Below are positions 11,645 through 23,149 of a DNA stretch of 64,000 nt, piece by piece (position 1 is the first letter of the stretch; every line of letters begins with the position of its first letter). Both the position numbers and the translations under genes were made by a program. The notes under the pieces were generated by a model that worked only from the letters and a program-made list of their open reading frames with translations, did no database searches and was not told the origin of the DNA. The DNA is from Sipunculus nudus (lineage: Eukaryota > Annelida > Sipuncula > Golfingiida > Sipunculidae), in NCBI GenBank assembly GCA_026874595.1, contig CM049317.1, forward strand, positions 42,618,401-42,682,400. Reading direction: 5' to 3'.

Positions 11645-11796
11645 ACAATACCATGCATAGATATAATGGATCTATATATTAATAGCGTAACGCAATTTGT
11701 GTGATTTTCCGTATCTCCGGATTTTCTGTGGATTTCAGATACCACCGTACGGATTGTCGTGATCGCCCGAAACCGTGCGTAGCATGGGTATTTGCT
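11645..11796 (+). repeat. Dispersed repeat with ATCTATATATTAATAGC start (copy 3)
   Basis: Matches copies 1 and 2 from 11670 and ends where the 5'-truncated LTR begins near 11797, so the junction marks either the truncation point of the retroelement or a later rearrangement. Confidence 0.45.
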
Positions 11797-12675
11797 AGTA
11801 TATAATTAATTGTCTTCCATTTATTTTGTGTGTGACAATGTACAGTGGGAGACACGTCCAGTTGTTTTGGGTCCCATGTACTTGTTTTGTATCCACTATG
11901 ACCACACTGGTAACAATGACCTGTGTCAAGTGAGGTGTAACAAAATAGTCTTTGTGTCAAAGACCTATAGCAATACCCCTGAAACAAGTATAGGGCTGTC
12001 ATAATTTCACTGGTCCTGCTCAGTGTGCTTAGAATTGTTGTCAAGGCTCTTTTCAGCAAGAATAAAGCAGTTGGCCAGCAGCTCTGCTAGAGGAAACATA
12101 TGAACTGTAAGAAGCCTGAGGGCTGCTCAACATACTTGTTACTATGTGCTGCACTGAATCAAGACCAAGAGCTGTGTTTTTTTAACTTTACTGGTATGTT
12201 CAACAATAGACTTTTAAATGCACACCAAACCATGGTATGAACTGTGCCACACTCAGAATGCTGATGTTATGCACTGTTCCCAGTGTGCAGAGGCTTTATA
12301 GAGACCGAGGGGTACCGGCAGTACACGGGCACCACCCAGAAGTGCAGAGAATGGTGGACTTCAGACTTTGTCTCTGTGATACTTCATGCATGAAAGGTGA
12401 GCCATTTTACAGTTTTTCTTGGTACCCAAAAGCTGAACTGACTTTATGGTATCCCCTTTAAATGTATATATGAAATATTAACTGTCTTTACAATTGCTGA
12501 AATACTATAATACTTGATTACAAAATTTTAGATACTATAATACTTGATTACAAAATCCTAAGATATGTAGGAGACTCATTATTTCATTTGGGACCCAGTG
12601 TAATGACCTTTTTTAATACCCTGTTTTATCTCTATTAGAATATTGGCTCTGTTACCGTCTCCTGACGGGTTGCTA
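11797..12675 (+). repeat. 5' LTR, truncated and internally deleted
   Basis: Long blocks match 17335-18290, including CCAGTTGTTTTGGGTCCCAT and the 25-bp tandem duplication TACTATAATACTTGATTACA at 12505-12560. It lacks the TGTCA start. Near 12660 it lacks about 85 bp present in the 3' copy (about 18187-18270). Its 3' limit is uncertain and could reach about 12759 (TTTTACA). Confidence 0.75.
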
Positions 12676-12779
12676 CTTTTCTTCTTGGAGGTACGTGTTT
12701 TGGTTTATACGTTGGTATAACCATATGGCCTATTCTGTGGTCTTGTATATTTTACAGTAAAAAAAGCCCAGAAAATGGG

Positions 12780-13690
12780 CTTTAAAGGGGAAGACCTCAG
12801 GCCATTTGTAAATAGAGATCAAGAGAATTTAAGATAAAAGTGAGAAAGATAGGACTAGAGAAGAAAGGGCTCGTGAACGTGAAAAGAAAGCACGAGGACG
12901 CGAGCAAGCCCATGAACTTGCGGTATTGAAGTTGAAATCTCAGTTTCCTGTTGAGAGAGGAGGGGGGTCTAGTTTTGTAGGGGTTTCTTCCTTAAAAATG
13001 CCGTCCTTTGATGAGGCGTATAATAGACTTGACGCTTACTAAGAACTATTTAAAAGATTCGCTCTTGGAAAGAAATAGCCTGCATATGATTGGGCAATTC
13101 GCCATACGTTGTTGAAAGGCAAGTCACTAGAAACATATTCTACACTTCCCTCAGACGAAGCGCTTGACTATGAAAAACAAAACTCAAACTTGTTTTATTT
13201 AGACATTATCATATGACCGAAGAAGGGTTCCGGACTGAATTCCGTACTAGTCGTCCAGGAAAATCGGAAGCCCAAAGCCAATTTGCAGCTCGCATCAGTG
13301 GGTACCTACATAACTGGGTCAAGATGGCGTGTATAGATAGGACTTACGAGGGTTTGGTAGATCTCCTCCTTCGGGAGCAGTTTAAGAATTCTTGCTCCAA
13401 GGAGTTGTCAGTCTTTCTGCGTGAAAGACGGTGTTCTAGTATTGACTCGATGACAGAAGAGGCAGAAAAATTTGTTGAAGCCCATGGTCGATACAGTTTT
13501 TCATCTCACCCTAAAAATTTTGGTTCCAAACACGGTTGTAATCAGTCGTAAGGGAACAGACAGGCTAATGCAGGTAAGCAACAAACTTATCCACCTTCCA
13601 AAAGTATACTCCAACCACAAAGTGCTATAATTGTGGTGGTGCTAGACATAAATCTTTCCAATGTAAATTGCCTAAGAAAGGTAAGGATAT
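12780..13690 (+). pseudogene. gag: gag remnant: SCAN-like capsid and CCHC zinc knuckle
   Basis: The N-terminal part (about 12835-13020) is a charged Arg/Glu-rich stretch followed by KMPSFDEAYNRLDAY, the linker typical of this gag type, then stops near 13040 and 13076. The best-preserved frame, 13213-13551 (112 residues), contains FRTSRPGKSEAQSQFAARI, TYEGLVDLLLREQF and a terminal AHGRYS; this SCAN-like capsid domain mediates Gag multimerisation. A separate frame at 13623-13664 encodes a zinc knuckle CX2CX4HX4C (CYNCGGARHKSFQC), the nucleic-acid-binding motif. Several frame changes separate the pieces, so no intact Gag can be made. Vertebrate SCAN domains are thought to derive from this type of capsid. 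Confidence 0.8.
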
Positions 13691-13984
13691 GGTCCAAGGT
13701 TTCCAGGTTAACGAGCAACAAAATGTCATTCAGACTATGGTTGACCAGGCTGTGTACGAGCTGTGAGTAAAGCGGTCAAAGAAGCTCTAACACATGTCGG
13801 TAAGTTGGAATCAAATAGTAGTGGTCAGTCTGATAGCAAGCTAGTACCTCCTCTGCAGTGCAGCGATGTTAACATTGGCTCAGAACCTGTAACACTTGAG
13901 CCAGAGGTAATGAATTTGCCTTGTCCTGCAGCAGTTGGCAGACCAGAATCGCACACTTTAGGCATGCCAACATGCACAGGAGTC

Positions 13985-14240
13985 ATGACAATAAAATGGT
14001 ATCAGTACTTAGGGACACTGGGTGCAGCAGTGCTTTGGTTAGAACAGCTCTTATACAACAGGACCGGATGACAGGTAAGTCTCAAACCTGTATTCTGATA
14101 GACGGAACTGTGAGAGAATTCCCATTGCAAAGACTCAGGTACACACACCATAGTTCACAGGTGAGATAGAGGCACTCTCTATGGACAACCCGGTATACGA
14201 TCTAATAATCGGTAATATAAAGGGAGCTAGAGATCCTCAT
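13985..14240 (+). pseudogene. Retropepsin-like aspartic protease remnant
   Basis: The frame through 13998-14169 carries RDTGCSSALVR, the D-T-G active-site motif of retroviral-type aspartic proteases that cleave the Gag-Pol polyprotein. It is followed by a basic Gly-rich strand region (GKSQTCILIDGTVREFPL). A frame change near 14150-14170 separates this from the downstream region (about 14180-14215) ending in the expected LIIGN-type sequence. It lies between the gag knuckle and the integrase, as expected for gag-PR-IN order. Confidence 0.75.
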
Positions 14241-14519
14241 AAGCCAGATTCAGGATGAACTCCAAATGTACCAGAAAGTGGTCATGCAGTTGAGACCAGA
14301 GCCCAAGCTGCTAATAAGGGTTGGCCAGTAAAACCCCTTTCGGTGCTAAGTCCCATTGCTGGTGTTAGTCGTTCGGACCTGATTAGAGAGCAGCAAGAGG
14401 ACAAATTCCTTTCCCCGTTGTAGGATAAAGTAGGCAAACCTGGGGGTATATTTAAATATGCCATCAACAAGGGAGTTCTTGTGCGTCTGAAGGAAGACAA
14501 AAACATATCTGGTAAGTAT

Positions 14520-15640
14520 CACTCTCACGTAGTAGTCCCTATCCCTTTACGTACTGATATCTTGAAACTTGCCCATGAAGGGATCATGTCTGGCCACAAA
14601 TGAATATCCCGTACTTTTGAGAGGATTATCTTTAACATATTATGGCCGGGTCTGCATGAGGATGTCGCAAAATTCTGAAAATCATGCGACATGTGCCAGA
14701 GGACCATACAAAAAGAGAAGGTAGGAAAGGTCCCTTTAGGTAGAATGCCTCTAATGAGCCACCCATTTCAACGTATTTCTTTAGATTTAGTGGGGCCTAT
14801 CTTTCCTGCATCTGATCGGGGTAAGAGATTCATCCTAAGAGTGATGGATTACGCAACTCGCTATCCCGAGGCGATTGCATTGAGTAAGATAGAGACCGAA
14901 ACAGTCGCTGAAGCCCTCCTTGATGTTTACAGCAGACTTGGTATCCCCAATGAGGTATTGACTGACATGATCAGTCAATTCACCTCCTCTGTCATGCGAG
15001 AGGTCATTAGACTTTTATGTATCAAACAGCTGACCACTAACCCATATAATAAACGATGCAATGGCATGGAAGAAAAGTTCAATAACACCTTAAAAAGGAT
15101 GCTGAAAAAGATGTGTGCAGAGTGTCCTAGAGACTGGGACCCTTATTTAGCCCCGTTCTGTTTGCATACCGGGAGTCTCAACATGACTCTCTGGGTGGTT
15201 TATCTCTTTTCGAACTTTTATATGGGAGAAATGTCCGGGGCCCTTTAAAGGTTTTGAAAAAGCTAATGACAAATGATGAGGACGATTCTGAGGTCAAAAC
15301 TACGTACCAGCTTGTTGTTGACCCAAATGAAAGATTAAAGGATACATGTGCTCTTGCTAGAGAGGCACTGAGTAAAGCATCTGTAAGGTACAAACAGTTC
15401 TGTGACAGGAAAACAAAACCTAGGCATCTGCAAGTAGGTGATAAAGTGCTAGTTTTGTTACCTACAGATCGCAACAAATTACTCCTGCAGTGGAAAGGTC
15501 CTTTTGAGGTTACATGCAGGTGCAATGATTGTGATTATCAGACTGACATGCTGGGAAAATCTAAGGTTTTCCATTTAAACATGCTAAAGAAATATATAAC
15601 AAGGGCACAACCAGATAAGTCGCAGGTTGCATATTTGATA
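14520..15640 (+). pseudogene. Integrase remnant: zinc domain, DDE core and GPY/F module
   Basis: In order: an HHCC zinc-binding region (about 14570-14700) with AHEGIMSGHK and KSCDMCQRT; a catalytic core (14691-15248) with first Asp in SLDLVGPIF, second in LTDMISQF and Glu in NGMEEKFNNTLK; and a C-terminal GPY/F-type module (15254-15664) with VGDKVLVLLP and WKGPFEV. These cut and join element DNA to the chromosome. Stops at about 14601 and 14677 interrupt the zinc domain, and a frame change near 15170-15250 splits core from C-terminus. The usual Gly in the second motif (LTDxGSQF) is Ile here. Its position before RT is the diagnostic oddity. Confidence 0.8.
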
Positions 15641-16460
15641 TGTCTTGTTTTACTGGTGATGTAGGCATGTCTCTTGATATGCATAATTATCATCAGGATA
15701 CTGAGCAGTTAGATGTGGACTACTCAGAATGTGGGAAATCTGTGGTACCAGTACCTAGTGTGACGCGTCAGCAAGGTCAAGAACATGTTCAGATTTGTAA
15801 ACAACTCCAAGCTGCAAAAATTGAGGAACTCTCTTTGCTTATCAACCTGTATGAATCAGTATTTACTGATGTACGGAAGCAAACTCATGTCCTTGAGTGC
15901 GATTTGCGCACTACTACTGATCAGCCTATGAGATCAAAGCCTTATTCAGTGCCACATGCTTTAAGAGACACCATGAGCAAAGAAATACAAGACATGCTGT
16001 CCTTAGGTATTATTGAGAGATCAAACTCTGGTTTTGCCAGTCCGGTTGTCATGATACGTAAAAAAGGATGATACGATGGGGTCTGTATTGACTTCCGCAG
16101 ACTTAACCGTACCCTTTTGTTTGATCCAGAGCCAATGCCGAATTTCGAAAATCTCTTTGCTGAATTGGGTGAGAGTACCTATATCTCGAATCTGGATTTA
16201 ACAAAAGGCTATTGGCAAATACCCATGTCAGAGAGTTCTAAAGAACCAACAGCATTTGTCACTCCTGAAGCACAGTTTCAATTCCGCTTCATGAAATTTG
16301 GTCTTGTAGTGGCTGGAGCAGTGTTTACAAGAATGATTAGAAAGCTCTTTGATGGCGTGACCGGTGATGCTCTTATATTGATGATGTTCTTTGTCACACA
16401 GTTACCTGGCCAGAACATTTAGTCCTTTTAGAGAAAGTGTTTAAGATCCTTTAGGACGCC
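15640..16460 (+). pseudogene. Reverse transcriptase remnant (Ty3/gypsy type)
   Basis: The frame 15640-16071 holds the connection region and fingers (LECDLRTTTDQPMRSKPYSVP, LGIIERSNSGFASPVVMIRKKG) and ends at an in-frame TGA at 16069. The next, 16117-16422, holds palm motifs (NLDLTKGYWQIPM and FRFMKFGLVVAGAVF; the usual FGLxNAxAxF is altered). The YIDD catalytic box is present in the DNA near 16376-16387 but in a different frame, so a frameshift precedes it. Beyond about 16470 the thumb region is missing: sequence jumps from the post-catalytic region directly to the RNase H connection. Confidence 0.8.
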
Positions 16461-16489
16461 AGTTTAGAAGCAAAACCAGCCAAAAAATC

Positions 16490-17060
16490 ATCAAGAAAGA
16501 AGTGAGATCCTTTCTAGGTCTCACTGGATACTACAGGAAATTCATTCCTCATTATGCTGAAATCGCAGTTCCTTTAACCGATCTGACCCGAAAAGGTCAA
16601 AGCAATAAGGTCACATGGGGTGAGGCCCAGGAACGATCATTCCGCACATTGAAATCTATGCTAGTAAAACCACCTATTTTACAGCTTCCAGACATGTCAA
16701 AACCTTTTGTCCTACGAACCGATGCCTCAGACAAAGGTATTGGAAGTATCCTGTTGCAGGAATCCGATGGAATCATGTGTCCGGTTGCATATGCAAGCCG
16801 GAAATTGACAGAATGGGAACGCAACTACTCTGTAAAAGAGAGAGAAGCTTTGTCTATCAAATGGGCAATAGTTAAGTTTGATGCATATCTGTTTGGGAAG
16901 GAATTTTACATTCACACAGATCATAAGCCATTAACCTTCATCTATCAAGCGAAGTGTGTCGCGTTGGGCTATGATGCTCCAAGAATACAAATTCAGGGTA
17001 GAAGCAATACCGGGTAAAGAAAATCATGGACCCGACTTCTTAAGCAGAGTCCACATGATT
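16490..17060 (+). pseudogene. RNase H remnant, C-terminal domain of pol
   Basis: The frame 16502-17017 begins with the connection motif FLGLTGYYRKFIPHYAEIA and continues with RNase H acidic residues in VLRTDASDKGIG, EREALSIKWA and HTDHKPLTF, the activity that degrades the RNA strand during reverse transcription. A frame change near 16960-16980 moves the final segment (IPGKENHGPDFLSRV) to another frame, ending at a stop at about 17060. No integrase follows; non-coding sequence leads straight to the polypurine tract, confirming the PR-IN-RT-RH order. Confidence 0.85.
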
Positions 17061-17280
17061 TAGGTTGTAACTGCTAAGATTAGGCGAGCATTTTTTATTC
17101 CGTAGCAAAGTTGTTTTTGTAGCATTGGAGATCACTGTACAAATTCAGGAGAGTGCACCAGTATACCACTACGCCCCTTTTGGTTTTGGTTACGTGTTAG
17201 TCTGTTTGAACATTTATTTTTATAAATAAATCTTTGGGATAAACGGATCCAATATGAAAATGCCTGCATTTTCCTTTGTT

Positions 17281-17291
17281 GGGAGGAGTGA
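17281..17291 (+). other. Polypurine tract before the 3' LTR
   Basis: GGGAGGAGTGA abuts the TGTCA start of the LTR; this is the expected primer site for plus-strand DNA synthesis. Confidence 0.7.
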
Positions 17292-18440
17292 TGTCACACA
17301 GATCCCCTAGGATATATTTTTGTGTATATATAATCAATTGTGATACATTTATTCTGTGTACAGTGTGAGACACAGCCAGTTGTTTTGGGTCCCATGTACT
17401 TGTTTTGTACCCACTATGACCACACTAATAACGATGACCTGTGTCCAGTGAGGTGTAACAAAACCCCCAGGTAGTCTTTGTGTCAAAGACCTATAGCAAT
17501 ACCCCTGAAACAAGAATAGGGCTGCCATAATTTCACTGGTCCTGCTCAGTGTGCTGAGAATTGTTGTCGATGCTCTTTTTAGCAAGAATAAAGCAGTTGG
17601 CCAGCAGCTCTGCTAGAGGAAACATATGAACTGTCTGAGGGCTGCTCAACAGACTTGTTACTATGTGCTGCACTGAATCAAGACCAAGAGCTGTGTTTTT
17701 TTAACTTTACTGGTATGTTCAACTATAGACTTTTAAATGCACATCAAACCATGGTATGAACTGTGCCACACTCAGAATACTGATGTAATGCATTAAAGGA
17801 CTGTTCCCAGTGTGCAGAGGCTTTATAGAGACCGAGGGGTACCGGCAGTACACGGGCACCACCCAGAAGTGCAGAGAATGGTGGACTTCAGACTTTGACT
17901 CTGTGATACTTCATGCATGAAAGGTGAGCCATTGTACCGTTGTTCATGGTACCCAAAAGCAGAACCTAACTTTATGGGAGCCCTTTTAAATGTATTTATG
18001 AAATAGTACTGTCTTTACAACTGCTGAAATACTATAATACTTGATTACAAAATCTTAGATACTATAATACTTGATTACAAAATCCAAAGATATGTAGGAG
18101 ACTCATTATTTCATTTGGAACCCAGTGTAATGACCTTTCTTTAATACCCTGTTTTATCTCTATTAAAATATTGGCTCTGTTACCCCTGAATGTTGGGAGT
18201 TATTTTTCTCTTTGAGCTAAAACGGTCCGACGTTGTTTACAGAGGGAGCCTTCTGGTATTTGGTATGCTGAAGGGTTGCTTCCTTTCTTCTTGGAGAGGT
18301 TTCATTGGACTATCTATCTGCATCTTGTGGCAAATCGTAGTTACCGGGAACTCCAAGGACTGCATTAGTCCACTCGTGTTTCTTTTGTAATATATAGTGT
18401 CTAATCTGTGCTGTACTTGCCGGCTTATTTCACAGTGAGG
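17292..18440 (+). repeat. 3' LTR
   Basis: Begins TGTCACACAGATCCCCTA directly after the polypurine tract. From about 17330 it parallels the 5' LTR for roughly 900 bp with scattered substitutions and small indels. Its end is uncertain; a plausible CA terminus lies in the TTTCACA at about 18430-18436. The 41-bp array begins about 220 bp beyond. Confidence 0.75.
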
Positions 18441-18654
18441 TGCTAATACTTCTCATTCTTCGCTCGATATCATATTGCACTTGTATGCACTTATATTCAT
18501 TAAATTTATTGTACATCTTTCAGTTGTTGGTCATTTGTGTAGAAATGTGCGAATGTTTTCTTATCATATGCTAAGTATTAAAAGAACTGGGGAAAGGTGC
18601 TTAAGGTCAGATGACCTTAAAATGCAAACCTTTACAATGTTTTGTACATGTTTA

Positions 18655-20120
18655 TATGTTTATTGTGCGCAGTACGGCAACATGCATGGTCTGTTTATTG
18701 TGCGCAGTCCGGCCATATGCATGGTTTGTTTATGATAAGTGTGCGCAGTACGACAACATGCATGGTTTGTTTATGTTTGGTGTGCGCAGTCCGGCCACAT
18801 GCATGGTTTTTTTATGTTTATTGTGCGCAGTACGGCCACATGCATTGTTTATGTGTATTGTGTGCAGTCCGGCCATATACATGGTTTGTTTATGTTTATC
18901 GTGCGCAGTACGGCCACATTCATGGTTTGTGTATGTGTAGTGTACTCAATACGGCAACATGCATGGTCTGTTTGTTTATAGTGCGAATTATGGTTTATAG
19001 TGCATTGTATGCTTATATTTAGTGTGCACAGTACAGCCACATGCATGGTTTGTTTATGTTAATTTTGCGAATAACGGCCACATGCATGGTTTGTTTATTT
19101 TTAGTGTGCGCATTACGACCACATCTATGGTTTGTTTATGTAAAGTGTGCGCAGTACGGCCATATGCATGGTTTGTTTATGTTTAGTGTGCGCATTACGA
19201 CCACATGCATGGTTTTTTATGTAAAGTGTGCGCAGTACGGCCACATGCATGGTTTGTTTATGTTACGTGTGCGCATTACGACCACATGAATGGTTTTTTT
19301 ATGTAAAGTGTGCGCAGTAGGGCCACATGCATGGTTTGTTTATGTTTTCAGTGCGCAGTACGGTCACAAGCATGGTTTGTTTATGTTTTGTGTGCGCATT
19401 ACGACCACATGCATGGTTTATGTAAAGTGTGCGCAGTACGGCCACATGCATGGTTTGTTTATGTTTAGTGTGCGCATTACGACCACATGCATGGTTTTTT
19501 TTTTTATGTAAAGTGTGCGCAGTACGGCCAAATGCATGGTTTGCTTATGTTTAGTGTGCGCAGTACGGCCAAATGCATGGTTTGCTTATGTTTAGTGTGC
19601 GCAGTACGGCCACATGCATGGTTTGCTTATGTTTAGTGTGCACAGTACGGCCACATGCGTGGTTTGCCTTTGTTTAGTGTGCGCAGTACGGCCACATGCA
19701 TGGTTTGGTTATGTTAAGTGTGCGCAGTACTGCCACATGCATGGTTTGTTTATGTTTTGAGTGCGCAGTACGGCCATATGCATGGTTTGCTTATGTTTAG
19801 TGTGCACAGTACGGCCAAATGCATGGTTTGCTTATGTTTAGTGTGCGCGGTACGACCACATGCATGGTTTGGTTATGTTCAGTGTGCGCAGTACTGCCAC
19901 ATGCATGATTTGTTTATGTTTTGAGTGCACAGTACGGTCACATGCATGGTTTGTTTACGTTTAGTGTGCGCAGTTTGGTCACATGTATGGTTTGTTTATG
20001 TTTAGTGTGCGCAGTACGGCCACATGCAAGGTTTGTTTAAGATAAGTGTGCGCAGTACGGCAACAAGCATGTTCTGTTTGTTTATTGTGCGCAGTACGGC
20101 AACAAGCATGGTTTCAAATG
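18655..20120 (+). repeat. 41-bp minisatellite, long array (about 36 units)
   Basis: Same unit as 3038-4456 (GCAGTACGGCCACATGCATG plus a T-rich half). Units are diverged, with frequent alternation of GCAGTACGGCC and GCATTACGACC types around 19090-19510, a sign of amplification of unit pairs. Reading frames of 60-126 residues on the plus strand are translations of the repeat, not genes. It lies immediately downstream of the retroelement whose LTR ends occur inside the first array. Confidence 0.9.
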
Positions 20121-21744
20121 GATTACGAATACCAAATAATCATTCTGCTTATGTGAACAATATGAGAGGATTTATAACACAAAGATTTAATAAAGATTTG
20201 AAAACAAATCAAGAAAATCTGATTAATTCCCTTTTAATCATGACGAGGACACTTAATAGTAAGGAATCTTGGGCATGAAATATTAATTCGAATGACCAAG
20301 AAATTAAGCTAAATATTACTTTTATAATGAAAAAAAAACTAATTCTATATAACCAAAGCGCTTAAAATAGTCTCCGATTAAGAAATTTGGAACATTGACC
20401 TATGCTCAAAGACACTCGCCAATGACACTTGTTACATTGAAACACGTTTATCCTGGTGTGCGGGGCTCGAAATAGTATGTATACTCGTTTCTCGATGTCA
20501 AATTAAATATACTCACAGACGCGGCATATCATAATCGTTTGGCACAGTGATTGTTCATATATCAATGCCGTAACGTGCCAAGTCTGGTTTAAAAATGCCG
20601 CAGACGGAAATTCCAAGTGCCATTCAATAGCCCGCGTCCTGACGTTGTTTTTGCTAGTGTAAAAACCGCAATTAATATGCTAATTTTTGTTCAGAAACCA
20701 TTTAGAAAGTCCCATTATAACATATTTTAAGGCACTGCATAAAAAGGATCAGCATTTTTCCTATACATTACACCAACCGAAGAGTGTTAATTACGGTGTT
20801 GAAGCGAGCAGACCAACACGTGTAAACATCCTGACACGTTGTTGTTTCGCGCGGTGTATTGTGGGACGATGACGTAAGGGTTTGTGCCATGCTTCCGTGG
20901 GCGTAGCGCAAGGCAAGCTGGGAACCATGCTACCAGTAGGATCATCTTTAAACCTAGAAAGCTCTTCACGCATTTTCTTTTTTAAACCCGATTTGCATTT
21001 TACATGTATTTTAAACTTAACAGGGATCATTGCCAAGGTTTAGGGCCTTTTGGCATCACTGATGGCGCAATATCCTTGTTAGACAGATGGTGGGGGACTA
21101 TTAGTATCTCTAGGCCTTTGTTTCTCGATGATTTGACATCCAGTGTCAATTTAGGTGAAAATTAGCTTCTGTGCACCTCTGGAAAGTGACGGCTTACTCC
21201 CCTAGTGCCCAAATTCAAAATGGCGACCGACAACATTTTGAAAAAAAAAAAGAAAATATAATATCTCTGGCACCAGATATGTTAGAATGACAAAAGTGGT
21301 GTCGTTTCCGACTAATGCTTGTGGTGATATACTAGGCTACCACAAGGTGGCGCTGCGGGCTTACGATCTAGTCGGTTCTACGTCATACAGAACAAGGATG
21401 CAATGCATATGGCACATGTAACATTGGAATAAAAGCATTTATATAGTAGACTGTCTTGTGAACGATGTTCACACAACACAATGCTGGCATGACAAATTCA
21501 CTTAAGTGGTTATTGAAGAGTTTCGGGATCTTCCTAAACTCTCAATTCCAAACGGCACCCGACATCAACTTGAAAAACATGGAGCATGGTATTTCTGACA
21601 TACTTGTATCCAACAGGCAATATGGCCACATTAGCCACTTTGAAGAATGTCAGATATATCAGAAACGTAGGAAATTCTGATCTGCTTCTGCGGTGATTTT
21701 GAGATTATAAAAATCTGATTGACCCTCAAACTCTGAGAAAACCA
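20121..21744. other. Intergenic sequence, no supported gene
   Basis: The part near 21220-21310 (AAAATGGCGACCGACAAC, then a TGGCACCAGATATG region) resembles units inside the left arm of the adjacent palindrome and sequence near 6862-6960, so it is probably another diverged repeat copy. The rest is unremarkable. Confidence 0.45.
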
Positions 21745-22730
21745 TTCGCCATGCATTAAATAGCAGTAATTAAGATGACGGCGACAACCATTAAGACTGA
21801 AAAAAAACGGAACAACAATAACCATTTAAGTGGATCAGTCACGTTGGTATTACTGGGAAATGACATCTCGTTTGTGTTTCTAGGTCACCGGGTGCAAGAT
21901 ATATCATATTTTCTGTTTTTCAAGATGGCGTCAGCTGTCATCTTGGATAAATTAAGGTCATGGTCATCCCGAAATTCAACTATAACAATTTAGTTGGATC
22001 TTTTAATAAGTAGACAATGATACTTAATTCATTCTTCTTGTTCATCTACTGCCAGGAATAGGCCAACAACATATGAAGGTTAAACAATGTCGGGGGCCAT
22101 TCTGAATTAGAACTTCAGAATGATCTACAGTAACTATTCTTAGATGAAATTGTCATGCCAGGATTAGTACGAAATGATACCTCATATGTATTTCTATTAC
22201 ACATGGTGCCAGAGGTATTACTTTTTCTCCTTTTCATGATGGCGTTTGGCCTCATTTTGAATATAAAGGTTTAGATGATCCCAAAACTATACAATAACCA
22301 CTTGAGTGGACTTGTCATGCCAGAATTAATCGGAAATGACACTTCATGTGTCATTCTAGCTGCTCTGGTGTCTGCGATACACTTTAACATTACAATGGAC
22401 AACAGTTGGACGGCGTTTTATGGTTGCAAATATGAGCCTTATTCTAGAGAAACAAGGGGACATCATGTCCCTGTATTACTTTGGGAATGGGGACATCCTG
22501 TTTCCTCTTTGTTTCTGGGAATATCCTTTGTTCCCTATTTGTGTATATGTGTGTGTGTGTGGGGGGGGGATAAACAATCATATTTTAGAACATTTATTTC
22601 AAGATTATTCTGTCATCCAATTTATAGTTTTTCATATGTTCCTCAATAATCATTCTGTCACGTAATAAGATAAAGAAAATGTAAAAACTCTCAAATAAGA
22701 GTGAACAAAAATTTGAAAATTAAGCATATC

Positions 22731-23149
22731 TTCAAAATGGAACCACGCTTCTTGTAGCAGCCTATGTAGGATGTGGAGCTTAAGAAGCAGCAGCTTATTT
22801 TGCAGAGAAATAACATACAAGCAAATACTGGCAAGATCTAATACCTAGTTCTACCAATTTATGGCCTTGGTTTACCTAATTAAATGTATGCCCATTAGAT
22901 TAATTGGGGTACGGGGCGGGACAGGCCTCTAACAAACACTTGAGAATTGTTTTATGTAAGGATCCGAGGGGCTGGCAATAACAGATCCGATCTGAAGCCA
23001 TAAAAGAGTAGCATGGGTACAGCTAATGTGACTTAATGATGATATACATGTGTACCCTAAACAAACTGAAAGCTTTATCAGGGAATAATTTAAACACAAC
23101 AAACATATTGCTTGATGATGGACCAACATTATCATGAGTTAATACTAAA
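22731..23149. other. Loop sequence before the 45-bp array, nothing recognised
   Basis: Unique-looking sequence between the left arm and the minisatellite. Confidence 0.5.

Larger units (their letters stand above)
11797..18440 (+). mobile_element. Gmr1-like Ty3/gypsy LTR retrotransposon, decayed
   Basis: Two directly repeated LTRs flank gag, protease, integrase, reverse transcriptase and RNase H, all on the plus strand. The integrase lies before the reverse transcriptase and the RNase H ends pol; this Ty1/copia-like order inside a Ty3/gypsy-type element characterises the Gmr1 group. Every coding domain carries frameshifts or stops, and part of the RT region is deleted, so the copy cannot be autonomous. 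The 5' LTR lacks about its first 45 bp and no target duplication can be read. LTR outer and inner ends are approximate. Confidence 0.85.

Noticed and set aside
12237-12461. 74-residue frame near the retroelement
   Set aside because: It lies entirely in the 5' LTR, and the matching stretch of the 3' LTR differs by indels that break the frame.
14282-14528. Minus-strand frames within the pol region
   Set aside because: Shadows of the plus-strand protease-integrase region, which carries recognisable motifs.
18475-20278. Many Cys/His-rich frames (MHGLFM-type peptides)
   Set aside because: They come from the 41-bp minisatellite, whose period is not a multiple of 3; no start or splice context and no consistent frame.
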